18,387 nt of DNA from assembly GCA_013812515.1 (NCBI GenBank), contig JACCTI010000263.1, forward strand, positions 1 to 18,387, written 5' to 3'. The position numbers were made by a program, and so were the translations under genes. Positions 1-6,575 of the stretch are shown piece by piece. Every line of letters begins with the position of its first letter. The first letter of the stretch is position 1. The notes beneath the pieces are model-generated. The model worked only from the letters and a program-made list of their open reading frames with translations, ran no database searches and was not told where the DNA came from. Origin of the DNA: Chthoniobacterales bacterium (GTDB lineage Bacteria; Verrucomicrobiota; Verrucomicrobiia; Chthoniobacterales; UBA10450).

Positions 1-543
1 ACGGTCGTAACGCTCCAGGGCATCTTCTGCCATCGGGCTGGCAAGCTGAGCGCGCTCATTCGTTAGGTCGCGCAGTTGCGCCTCGAGCGCGTTCGCTTTT
101 CCATCTAGATCGGTGATCTGCCGCGCGATCGATTCGCGTGCCGCGCCGGCCTTCTTCTCCTCTGCAGTCAGCTGCACCTTGAGCTTTTCCGCCTGGTCCA
201 TCAGCTCGAGTTCCTCGTCCTCGATCTGCCGGATCTCTTTTTCGTAACGCTCGATCTCGTTCCCCATCGCACGAAATTCTTCATTCTTACGCGTCTCATA
301 TTGCTGCGTCTTCAGTCGATTGATCGTCTCCATGCGCGTGCCGGCATCCAGCTCCAACTTCTTGCGAGCGACTTCCACCTGCCGCGCTTTCAGCTTTGCA
401 GCTTCCAATGCTGCCGCCGTGGCAGCGACTTGCGCCTCGAGTTGCGCGTGTTGCAATGGCACCGTCTTCAGCTCCGTCCTGATCTGCTTAATCTTCTGAT
501 CCCGGTTCTGTAGGATCAACAGCTGCTCCAGAGCCGGTTGCAC
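1..543 (-). CDS. Coiled-coil/zinc-ribbon protein (COG1579 type), 3' end cut off by window edge
   Basis: This is an open frame running off the left edge, with about 181 residues visible. The start is a GTG at 541-543 because an in-frame TAA lies only four codons upstream. The N-terminus reads like the COG1579 family, with a VQPALEQLLILQNRD-type opening. The rest is long, charged, heptad-like helix rich in Glu, Lys, Arg, Gln and Ala, as expected for the helical hairpin of this family. The C-terminal four-cysteine zinc ribbon that would settle the assignment lies outside the window. COG1579 proteins are predicted nucleic-acid-binding proteins of uncertain role. The gene starts 55 bp after the nagZ stop on the same strand and may be co-transcribed with it. 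An alternative reading is an unrelated coiled-coil protein. Confidence 0.72.
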   Translation of the reverse strand, partial: MQPALEQLLILQNRDQKIKQIRTELKTVPLQHAQLEAQVAATAAALEAAKLKARQVEVARKKLELDAGTRMETINRLKTQQYETRKNEEFRAMGNEIERYEKEIRQIEDEELELMDQAEKLKVQLTAEEKKAGAARESIARQITDLDGKANALEAQLRDLTNERAQLASPMAEDALERYDR

Positions 544-598
544 GCGCGAAGGTTATGGGTTGCGCTCGGCGGCGTCAATCGCCCCACAGCGCGATGTA

Positions 599-1699
599 TC
601 AATACGTCTCCACTGGCGAGCGTTTGCCATCCTCTGCGCTCCGTTCCACGGCGCGTTCGGCGCCGAGAACTGCGACACGCAAGGCCCAGATTTCCTCATC
701 AATTCGGCGAAAAGCGTCCTCGGAAAACTTGTCGGGCGCCGAGAGGCCTGCTTTGAAACGTGCAACGCTTTGCCCTGCGCGCTCCAGCGTCGCCGCCGGC
801 AGCGCCGCGAGCGTCTTTCGCGCTTCGCCAAGCGCGTCGATCCGATGGCATATCATTGCGAGATCATTTCCCGCCGTCATGGCGAGCCGGATGGTCTCCG
901 GCAGACCGTATTCATTGTAGATGGCGCCCATATCGAGATCGTCGGTCATCACAAGGCCGGCGAAGCCGACGTCCTCGCCAAGAAGCTGTTTGACAAGGTG
1001 CGGCGAAAGTGAGGCTGGAACTTTCCTCTCGTCGAAACAAGGATACCAACCGTGACAGATCATCATGCTATCCACGCGTCCGGCGAAATGCCGAAAGACC
1101 GCGAGCTCTTCGCGCTCCAGCTCCTCGCGTGAGCGCGCGATGCGCGGGAGATCGTGGTGTGCGTCCACCTCCGCGGCGGAATAGCCGGGAAAATGTTTGC
1201 CGCAGCTCGCGATTCCCTGCTCGCGAAGACCGTCGTTGAACGCGCCCGCCAGACGGTTCACCTCCTGGACGGTTCGGCCGTAGCAACGGCCTCGCAGCGA
1301 ATTATCGGCCTCGTCGTCGAACGAGATATCGAGCACGGGAGCGAGATCGAGATTAAACCCGAAGAGCCGGAGTAGCCGGCCGGTGATTTGGCCATGTTGC
1401 CTAACGAGATCAACGTCGCCTTTCTCCCGAAGCTGTTGCGCGTTGGGCGGCTCCTGGCCGATCAGACGCAAACGCGAAACGCGACCGCCTTCCTGATCGA
1501 TGGTGATGATGGGCTCGATCGCACTGAGATCGCGCAAGTCGTCGATCAGTTTCCGGAGCTGCGGCGCACTCGTGATGTTGCGGCCGAAGAGGATGTAACC
1601 GCCGGGCTGCACGGTCCGGAAAAGCGCCGCCGTCTCCGCATCCAGCTCTGTGCCGGGTACACCGACGAGCAACAACTGGCCGAGCTGATCCTGTTTCAT
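599..1699 (-). CDS. nagZ: Beta-N-acetylglucosaminidase, glycoside hydrolase family 3 (NagZ-like)
   Basis: The 366-residue GH3 enzyme should remove N-acetylglucosamine from 1,6-anhydro-muropeptides during cell-wall recycling. There is no signal peptide, which fits cytoplasmic action. Visible motifs are DQEGGRV (68-74), KHFPG (168-172), the loop EVDAHHDLP with the Asp179/His181 general acid/base pair typical of NagZ, and TDDLDMGA, where Asp252 is the expected nucleophile. The loop departs from the usual KHFPGHGDT form: it reads KHFPGYSAAE, losing the third histidine and the Gly-Asp-Thr. The catalytic dyad is kept, so activity is likely. The ATG at 1699 has no clear ribosome binding site. The gene is divergent from nadD across about 100 bp, and the zinc-ribbon gene follows on the same strand. 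Confidence 0.9.
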   Translation of the reverse strand: MKQDQLGQLLLVGVPGTELDAETAALFRTVQPGGYILFGRNITSAPQLRKLIDDLRDLSAIEPIITIDQEGGRVSRLRLIGQEPPNAQQLREKGDVDLVRQHGQITGRLLRLFGFNLDLAPVLDISFDDEADNSLRGRCYGRTVQEVNRLAGAFNDGLREQGIASCGKHFPGYSAAEVDAHHDLPRIARSREELEREELAVFRHFAGRVDSMMICHGWYPCFDERKVPASLSPHLVKQLLGEDVGFAGLVMTDDLDMGAIYNEYGLPETIRLAMTAGNDLAMICHRIDALGEARKTLAALPAATLERAGQSVARFKAGLSAPDKFSEDAFRRIDEEIWALRVAVLGAERAVERSAEDGKRSPVETY

Positions 1700-1765
1700 T
1701 CGGGCACGAACTTAAAATTGCGGCGCGTTCACGCCAGCAGTTGTTTTGCGGCGTGGCGCGCTCTG

Positions 1766-1796
1766 CCTTTGTGTCCGCGGCCATCTGTGGCTAATT
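1766..1796. repeat. Possible degenerate copy of a dispersed ACAGATGG/GTGTCC-type intergenic repeat
   Basis: In the nagZ-nadD divergent gap the plus strand reads TTTGTGTCC, then CCATCTGTGG, then CTAATT. This resembles the CCACAGATG / GGACACAAAG words that recur between genes in many environmental bacterial genomes. Only one copy is present here, so the call rests on recalled similarity and not on repetition inside the window. It also argues against starting nadD at the upstream ATG (1746), which would translate through this stretch. Confidence 0.25.
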
Positions 1797-1802
1797 CGCT
1801 CG

Positions 1803-2375
1803 TTGAAAAGAATCGGCGTTTACGGCGGCACCTTCGATCCGATCCATTACGCGCATCTGATTCTCGCGCGTGACGCTCTCGAAGCTCTGCAGCTCGAGCG
1901 CATCATCTTCGTCCCTGCCGCGACCTCGCCACATAAGCTGGAGCAAACGCCAGCTCCAGCGGCAGCCCGTTTGGAAATGCTCGAGGCGGCGTTAATGGAT
2001 GACGCCGCCTCCGCGATCGACGAACTTGAACTCCACCGGCCGCCGCCGTCGTTTACCGTCGATACAATCGAGGAGTTTCTCCGGCGCGATCCTCAGCTCG
2101 AGATCCATTACCTTGTCGGCTCCGACAATCTGACTCGCCTCCGAACCTGGCATCGCTTCGAAGAGCTGCGGGAGCTCGTGAAGTTCGTCCTGCTGAATCG
2201 CGGCGCAGGGCTCGGTTCCGGTTCAGAGTTCCCGGTCATCGAGCGTCACATCGGCATTTCGGCCACCGAAATCAGAAACAGGGTTGCCACGGGCCGCTCG
2301 ATTCGTTATCTCGTACCGCCGGCGGTCGAGGAGATCATCCACCGGCACCAGCTTTACAAGGAGCGCACCGAATAA
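1803..2375 (+). CDS. nadD: Nicotinate-nucleotide adenylyltransferase
   Basis: NadD joins nicotinate mononucleotide and ATP to give deamido-NAD in NAD biosynthesis. The nucleotidyltransferase signature GGTFDPIHYAH sits at residues 8-18, and the C-terminal ISATEIRNR matches the ISSTxxR signature. I place the start at TTG 1803, giving 190 residues. Homologues begin a few residues before GVYGGTFDP, and the 19 extra codons from the ATG at 1746 run through low-quality intergenic sequence. The start is uncertain because neither option has a convincing ribosome binding site. The stop TAA (2373-2375) overlaps the proposed rsfS start. nadD-rsfS is a common pairing in bacteria, so co-transcription with translational coupling is likely. 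Confidence 0.92.
   Translation: MKRIGVYGGTFDPIHYAHLILARDALEALQLERIIFVPAATSPHKLEQTPAPAAARLEMLEAALMDDAASAIDELELHRPPPSFTVDTIEEFLRRDPQLEIHYLVGSDNLTRLRTWHRFEELRELVKFVLLNRGAGLGSGSEFPVIERHIGISATEIRNRVATGRSIRYLVPPAVEEIIHRHQLYKERTE
2358..2363 (+). promoter_or_regulatory. Shine-Dalgarno sequence supporting an ATA start for rsfS
   Basis: AAGGAG lies inside the last codons of nadD. It is followed by exactly eight bases (2364-2371) and then ATA at 2372-2374, in frame with rsfS. It is one of the few strong ribosome binding sites in the window, and no ATG, GTG or TTG stands at the matching distance in that frame. It therefore decides the start. Confidence 0.6.
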
Positions 2376-2725
2376 CTTCAGAAGACCTAGCGAAGACCTG
2401 CGCCGAGCTCGCGTCGAACAAAAAGGCGGAGGAGATCGTGGTGCTGGATCTGCGGGAGATATCCACCTTCACAGATTTCTTCGTGATCTGCTCCGCGGCT
2501 TCAGAGCCGCAACTGAAAGCGATCGCGGGAGAGATCGAACTTGAGCTAAAAAAAGCTCATCAAGTGCGCCCCGTCGCGGTGGATGGGTTCCCGGCGAGCC
2601 AGTGGATCGTGCTCGATTACATGCAGGTGATCGTGCATGTCTTTCACGCCGAGAAGCGCGCGTTCTACAGCCTTGAGGATCTTTGGGGCGACGCTTCAAG
2701 GCTGGATTGGGAAAACGCGGCCTGA
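2372..2725 (+). CDS. rsfS: Ribosomal silencing factor RsfS, apparent ATA start
   Basis: RsfS binds ribosomal protein uL14 and blocks subunit joining when growth slows. Diagnostic stretches are VVLDLREIS, TDFFVICS, the WIVLDYMQVIVHVF core and the FYSLEDLWGDA tail. The frame is open upstream of the first standard start (GTG 2438), and the extra residues ITSEDLAKTCAELASNKKAE match the conserved N-terminal helix of the family. Starting at GTG 2438 would delete that helix and leave only 95 residues. The best start is ATA at 2372, eight bases after AAGGAG, giving 117 residues, close to family length. The ATA overlaps the nadD stop as ATAA. One G-to-A change would turn the standard ATGA overlap into this arrangement while keeping the nadD stop. 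A sequencing or assembly error at 2374 is the main alternative. Confidence 0.85.
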   Translation: MTSEDLAKTCAELASNKKAEEIVVLDLREISTFTDFFVICSAASEPQLKAIAGEIELELKKAHQVRPVAVDGFPASQWIVLDYMQVIVHVFHAEKRAFYSLEDLWGDASRLDWENAA

Positions 2726-2742
2726 GTGCTCGCTGCCGAAGC

Positions 2743-2801
2743 GGCGACGCTCCTGTCGCAAATAAGAATCCCCTGCGGAAACCAGCGACAAAAGTGTCGC
2801 C
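2743..2801. terminator. Paired GCGAC/GTCGC hairpins in the convergent rsfS-FKBP gap
   Basis: Two short inverted repeats lie between converging genes: GCGAC-GCTCCT-GTCGC (2744-2759) and GCGACA-AAAG-TGTCGC (2785-2800). They share stem sequence, and the outer GGCGAC (2743-2748) can also pair with GTCGCC (2796-2801). Their position suits bidirectional termination. Neither is followed by a strong T tract on either strand, so this could equally be a dispersed palindromic repeat. The GCGACGCT core also appears at 6500-6507. Confidence 0.4.
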
Positions 2802-2813
2802 ACCCCGCTCTTG

Positions 2814-3584
2814 TTATTTATCTTCCGGCTTTGCTTCGGCCTTGCTCTCCTTCGCGTCAGTTTTCGATGGACTTGCCGCTGGGCTGGCTTCCCCCGGCGG
2901 CTTGATCTCGAGCAGCTCGACGTCGAAGACTAAGGTCTCGTTAGGCCCGATGTCCTGTCCTGCACCTCTCTCGCCATACGCGAGATTAGCCGGAATGAAG
3001 AGCTGGTACTTCGAGCCGACCTTCATCATCTGTAACGCTTCCGTCCATCCTTTGATCACGCGGTTAACCGGGAAAGTCGCCGGCTCGTTCCGCTTGAGCG
3101 AACTGTCGAACTCGGTGCCGTTCAGGAGCGTCCCACGATAGTGCGTCACGACCGTGTCCGTCTCCTTCGGCATCGGTCCATCACCTTCTTTCATGACCTT
3201 GTACTGCAGACCGCTCGCGGTTGTCTTTACGCCTTCCTTTGATTTGTTCTCGGCCAGGAACTTCTCGCCCTCGGCTCCATTTTTTGCGGCAGCCTCTTTC
3301 GCGCTGGCCGCTTGTTGTTCCATCATCACCTTCGCATACGCCGTCATCGTCTCCTTCACCTGTTCGTCAGTCAGGAGCGGCTTGTTTCCGGAGAGCGCGT
3401 CCTTTAACCCTGCATTCAGAGTATCTAGATTAATGTCCATCTTTTGCTTCTTAAAGGTGTTTCCAATATCCAGACCGATGCTGTAACTAACCTTGTCTTT
3501 CTCGTCCTTGAGTTGGGTGTTCTGCTGTGCGAATCCGCTCGAGGCGAGGAGAATGAGGGCGAAAAAGATGCAGGATAGTTTCAT
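2814..3584 (-). CDS. Secreted FKBP-type peptidyl-prolyl isomerase (Mip/FkpA-like)
   Basis: The 256-residue protein carries an N-terminal signal peptide (MKLSCIFFALILLASSGFAQ), so it should fold proteins outside the cytoplasm. Residues about 28-115 form an alpha-helical segment with KVSYSIGLDIGNTFKKQ and alanine-rich helix, matching the Mip/FkpA dimerisation domain. Residues 124-228 are the FKBP domain, with VVTHYRGTLLNGTEFDSS, VIKGWTEALQMMKVGSKYQL, IPANLAYGERGAG and LVFDVELLEI. The last 28 residues are a Pro/Ala/Lys/Glu-rich tail. The protein catalyses cis-trans isomerisation of prolyl bonds. The start ATG at 3584 has a close AAGG. The gene diverges from the exported lysozyme-like gene with only about 60 bp between starts. 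Confidence 0.93.
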   Translation of the reverse strand: MKLSCIFFALILLASSGFAQQNTQLKDEKDKVSYSIGLDIGNTFKKQKMDINLDTLNAGLKDALSGNKPLLTDEQVKETMTAYAKVMMEQQAASAKEAAAKNGAEGEKFLAENKSKEGVKTTASGLQYKVMKEGDGPMPKETDTVVTHYRGTLLNGTEFDSSLKRNEPATFPVNRVIKGWTEALQMMKVGSKYQLFIPANLAYGERGAGQDIGPNETLVFDVELLEIKPPGEASPAASPSKTDAKESKAEAKPEDK

Positions 3585-3647
3585 GACCTTGATAAGAGAA
3601 GTACCGCGCTCGGATGCGAACTGGGCGCCGCAGAAGTGTGCACGCTA

Positions 3648-4478
3648 ATGGAGAACCGCTGCCCGTCAAGGAACCGCCGCCACGCTCGAACGCGTATTGT
3701 TTCCGCCCTCGTTGCGGGGCTGGCGTTTATGGTTGCTGGCGCGGCCTCAGCCCTCGATCTCTCACGCGCGGAGGCGCTGCGCATCGGGAAAAAGGTCTGG
3801 CAGAACGAGTGCGGTGGAACGATCGCCGGGCTGACGTCGTGGAACACAGGCGAGAACTTTGCCTCGCTCGGCATCGGACATTTCATCTGGTATCCCAAAG
3901 GAGGACGCGGCCCCTTCGAGGAGAGCTTTCCAGAGTTTGCGCGCTTCGCATCGGGGCGGGACACGAAGCTGCCGCAGATCGTGGCGAAGAATCGTGAGAG
4001 CGGTTGCCCATGGCCTTCCCGCGCTGAGTTTCTCGCCGCAAGTTCAAGCTCCGAGATGCAGGAATTGCGGAGCTTCCTTGCCGGGACGGTGGACCTGCAA
4101 ACCGAGTTCCTGGTCCGCCGTTTGCACGAGGCACTGCCCAAGATGCTGGCCGGCGCTTCCGCCGCGGAACGCGCAAATGTGCAGCGACACTTCGATCGCG
4201 TCGCCACGACGCCGCAGGGCTGCTACGCGCTCGTCGACTACGTGAACTTCAAAGGCGAGGGCGTACTGGGAACGGAACGTTATCACGGACGCGGCTGGGG
4301 TTTGCTTCAAGTTCTGGAGGGGATGAGCGGGACCGCGAGTGGCCGGAGCGCCGCAGGAGAATTCAGCCGCTCGGCCCGCGCCGTGCTGACAGAACGCGTG
4401 AAAAATTCACCGCCGGAACGAAGAGAATCTCGCTGGCTGGGCGGCTGGTTGCAGCGCGTGAACTCCTATACGAATTGA
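3648..4478 (+). CDS. Exported protein with lysozyme-like motif, function unproven
   Basis: I do not recognise a named family. The product (276 residues from ATG 3648, or 280 from GTG 3636) starts with an Arg-rich segment and a hydrophobic stretch ending VAGAASA, a plausible signal peptide. The mature part contains WQNECGG, LTSWNTGENF and SLGIGHFIWYP, counted from the ATG as Glu54 and GIGH 75-78. A glutamate followed about 20 residues later by a GIGH turn resembles GH24 (phage T4) lysozyme, where Glu11 precedes TIGIGH. The C-terminal half has GEGVLGTERYHGRGWGLLQVL, which looks strongly conserved in type. The stop overlaps the TTG start of a secreted L,D-transpeptidase, which supports a peptidoglycan role. 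The lysozyme link is inference from motif and neighbour only. Confidence 0.75.
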   Translation: MENRCPSRNRRHARTRIVSALVAGLAFMVAGAASALDLSRAEALRIGKKVWQNECGGTIAGLTSWNTGENFASLGIGHFIWYPKGGRGPFEESFPEFARFASGRDTKLPQIVAKNRESGCPWPSRAEFLAASSSSEMQELRSFLAGTVDLQTEFLVRRLHEALPKMLAGASAAERANVQRHFDRVATTPQGCYALVDYVNFKGEGVLGTERYHGRGWGLLQVLEGMSGTASGRSAAGEFSRSARAVLTERVKNSPPERRESRWLGGWLQRVNSYTN

Positions 4479-5173
4479 GTGCCGTGATTTCCGAGACCTG
4501 GAAATTCCTCGCTACCGTGCTCATCATGGCAGCCGCGGTCTCGACGATTCAGGCACAAGTTCCGCGGCCCGGAGCCCCACGACAGCCTCCGCCGCGTTCG
4601 ATCAGTCCGACCCCACCGCGTCGCGCCCTACCGCCCGCTCGTCCGACGGGGCCCGCGCCCGCGCAGCCTATGCGCAAAGCTTCGGAGCTGATTAGCAGGC
4701 AGGCGCCCATCAACGTTGACAAGACTCTCTACGATAACCTTAGCCCGGACGATTCGCATGTCGTGGTCTCGCTTTCCAAACAGCGTGCCTACCTGCTGCA
4801 GGGCGATCAGATCGCGATCGATACCCCGATCTCCTCCGGCAAGCGCGCCGGCATGACACCGACCGGCCATTTTTCGGTCCTGCAGAAGGACAAGGATCAC
4901 CGCTCCAGCGTTTACGGTGATTTCAAAGACAGAGCAGGACGCACCGTGCGCGCCGGCGTGAGTGTTCGGATCGACTCGGCGCCGAGCGGAACGCATTTCG
5001 TCGGCGCGCCGATGGTTTGGTTCATGCGGTTGACGGGCGATGGCGTCGGCATGCATATCGGCATTCTGCCAGGTTATCCCGCCTCACACGGTTGCATCCG
5101 TATGCCGCCGCAAGCGGCCGAGATGTTCTACAACCGGGTAAAAATCGGGACGCCAGTTCAGGTGACGGATTAG
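4475..5173 (+). CDS. Secreted L,D-transpeptidase, YkuD domain
   Basis: From TTG 4475 the product is 232 residues; a GTG at 4484 is a second possible start. KFLATVLIMAAAVSTIQAQ forms a signal peptide. It is followed by a proline-rich linker (about residues 29-66) that could span toward the peptidoglycan. The YkuD catalytic domain runs from about residue 94 (SHVVVSLSKQRAYLL) to the end. It contains MTPTGHFSVL and the active-site pattern MHIGILPGYPASHGCIRM, with His194, His205 and nucleophile Cys207. Such enzymes form 3-3 crosslinks in peptidoglycan or attach proteins to it. The start overlaps the upstream lysozyme-like stop (TTGA), indicating a coupled pair. The stop TAG overlaps the convergent cinA stop by four bases. 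Confidence 0.92.
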   Translation: MSAVISETWKFLATVLIMAAAVSTIQAQVPRPGAPRQPPPRSISPTPPRRALPPARPTGPAPAQPMRKASELISRQAPINVDKTLYDNLSPDDSHVVVSLSKQRAYLLQGDQIAIDTPISSGKRAGMTPTGHFSVLQKDKDHRSSVYGDFKDRAGRTVRAGVSVRIDSAPSGTHFVGAPMVWFMRLTGDGVGMHIGILPGYPASHGCIRMPPQAAEMFYNRVKIGTPVQVTD

Positions 5174-6417
5174 GCGGCCGCTCTCGTCGTTGCGAGCAAT
5201 CGCTCCCGCAACAGCTCCAAGGCTGTCTCGGTCGCGAGTTGCTTGAAGCTCTTTCGGTCGGTTTGAAACCGGGATCTCTGCACGGTGGTCTCCGCGTCCG
5301 CTGACGCCAGAGCGATGTAAACTGTCCCCAACGGCTTCTCCGCTGATCCTCCACCGGGGCCGGCAATGCCGGTGGTTGCGAGAGCATAATCTGCCTTCGC
5401 CTCGCGGCGTGCGCCTTCCGCCATCCTGGTTGCCACGAGTCTACTGACCGCGCCGTGCTCCTGGATCTCTGACGGTTCGACGCCGAGCGCTGCCGCTTTC
5501 GTCTCATTCGCGTAAGTAATGTAGCCCGCGCGGAACGCCGCCGACGCGCCCGGCACATTCGTCAAGCGATGCGCGAGATATCCGCCAGTGCACGACTCCG
5601 CGATCGCTACCGTTTTCTTCTGGTCTCTCAGGAGACGCACAATCACGTCTTCCAAATCTTCGTCTCCCGTTGTGTAAAGCTGTTTGGGAAACGCGCCGCG
5701 AATAATCCGCTCCGCTTCTTCCAAGGCCGGGGACGGTCCAAGCACGCGCACATCGACTTCACCAGGCCGCGCGCAATAACCAAGTTCGACCTCAGGGAGC
5801 GCCAGCAGCTTCATTCCCACCGCGGCTTCCACAACCGATTCGCCCACACACGCGATTCGAAAAGTGCGACAAGCGAGTGCGGATTTGCCCTTATTGATCT
5901 GGTGCAAAATCGGCAGGACGCAGCGGCGAAACATCGGCTCGAGTTCGCGCGGAGGGCCCGGCAGGAGGAAAAGGTGATGCATCACACCGCCTCCGTCTTT
6001 TTTCAAATACAGGCCGGGCGCAGTTCCGTTCGCATTCGGAAGCACGACCGCGCCTTCCGGAACGTCCGCCTGGCGCAGGATGCGGTCCGTCATGGGAAAG
6101 CCGCGCGTGCGCAATCGCAGTCTGATCGACTCCGCTACTTCCCGGTCGGGGCGCAACCTCAAGCCGAGCAATTCTGCCGCCGCTTCGCGCGTGATGTCAT
6201 CGGTGGTCGGCCCGAGGCCACCGGTCACGAAGATAAGATCCGCGTTCTCAAATACCTCGGCCAGCGATTCCTGAATTGCGCTGCCATCCGGCACGGTAAG
6301 CTGTCGCTCGATGCGAAGTCCGAGCGGGAACAGCTCGCGCGCGATGAACGTCAGGTGGGTGTTGACGACGTTGCCGAGCAGGAGCTCGGTTCCGGTATTG
6401 ATAACGTAAACGCGCAT
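5170..6417 (-). CDS. cinA: CinA-like protein: molybdopterin-binding-like domain plus NMN deamidase (PncC) domain
   Basis: I start at ATG 6417 (415 residues, MRVYVINTGTELL) because family members begin there; the in-frame ATG at 6456 adds 13 unconserved residues. The N-terminal half is a MoaB/MogA-like fold with VTGGLGPTTDD (64-74) and the LPGPPREL turn. The C-terminal half is the CinA_C domain with AESCTGG (273-279), TTGIAGPGGG and GTVYIALAS. That domain deamidates nicotinamide mononucleotide in NAD recycling. The N-terminal domain is linked to ADP-ribose pyrophosphatase activity in some homologues. NadD, another NAD enzyme, is in the same window but not in the same operon. The gene converges on the L,D-transpeptidase with overlapping stops, leaving no room for a terminator between them. 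Confidence 0.94.
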   Translation of the reverse strand: MRVYVINTGTELLLGNVVNTHLTFIARELFPLGLRIERQLTVPDGSAIQESLAEVFENADLIFVTGGLGPTTDDITREAAAELLGLRLRPDREVAESIRLRLRTRGFPMTDRILRQADVPEGAVVLPNANGTAPGLYLKKDGGGVMHHLFLLPGPPRELEPMFRRCVLPILHQINKGKSALACRTFRIACVGESVVEAAVGMKLLALPEVELGYCARPGEVDVRVLGPSPALEEAERIIRGAFPKQLYTTGDEDLEDVIVRLLRDQKKTVAIAESCTGGYLAHRLTNVPGASAAFRAGYITYANETKAAALGVEPSEIQEHGAVSRLVATRMAEGARREAKADYALATTGIAGPGGGSAEKPLGTVYIALASADAETTVQRSRFQTDRKSFKQLATETALELLRERLLATTRAAA

Positions 6418-6497
6418 CGAGCGGTGAACGTCGAACGTGGCATGCGCAACGTCCAACGATCACTTGCTGCAAACGGCTTCTGAGGAAAGCGCGAGGG

Positions 6498-6570
6498 GAG
6501 CGACGCTGTTGTAGTCGGGAGCGCTGTTGTGGCCAGCGTTGACCTCGGCCAGTTGGACGCGACTCAGGCC
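6498..6570. repeat. Short imperfect tandem repeat between cinA and clpX
   Basis: The gap downstream of clpX can be read as four degenerate units: GAGCGACGCTGTTGTAGTCGG (6498-6518), GAGCGCTGTTGTGGCC (6519-6534), AGCGTTGACCTCGGCC (6535-6550) and AGTTGGACGCGACTCAGGCC (6551-6570). The first two share GAGCG plus GCTGTTGT, and the last three end in GGCC. No obvious stem with a T tract follows clpX. The unit alignment was made by eye and the later units are weak. Confidence 0.4.
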
Positions 6571-6575
6571 GGAGA

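Noticed and set aside
1399..1408. GCCTAAC/GTTAGGC words resembling integron attC core sites
   Set aside because: They lie singly inside conserved genes, lack a paired opposite core at attC distance, and there is no integrase or cassette array.
5569..6483. 304-codon open frame antisense to cinA
   Set aside because: It is a high-GC shadow of cinA; the composition is His/Arg-rich with no recognisable motif, and cinA on the other strand is unambiguous.
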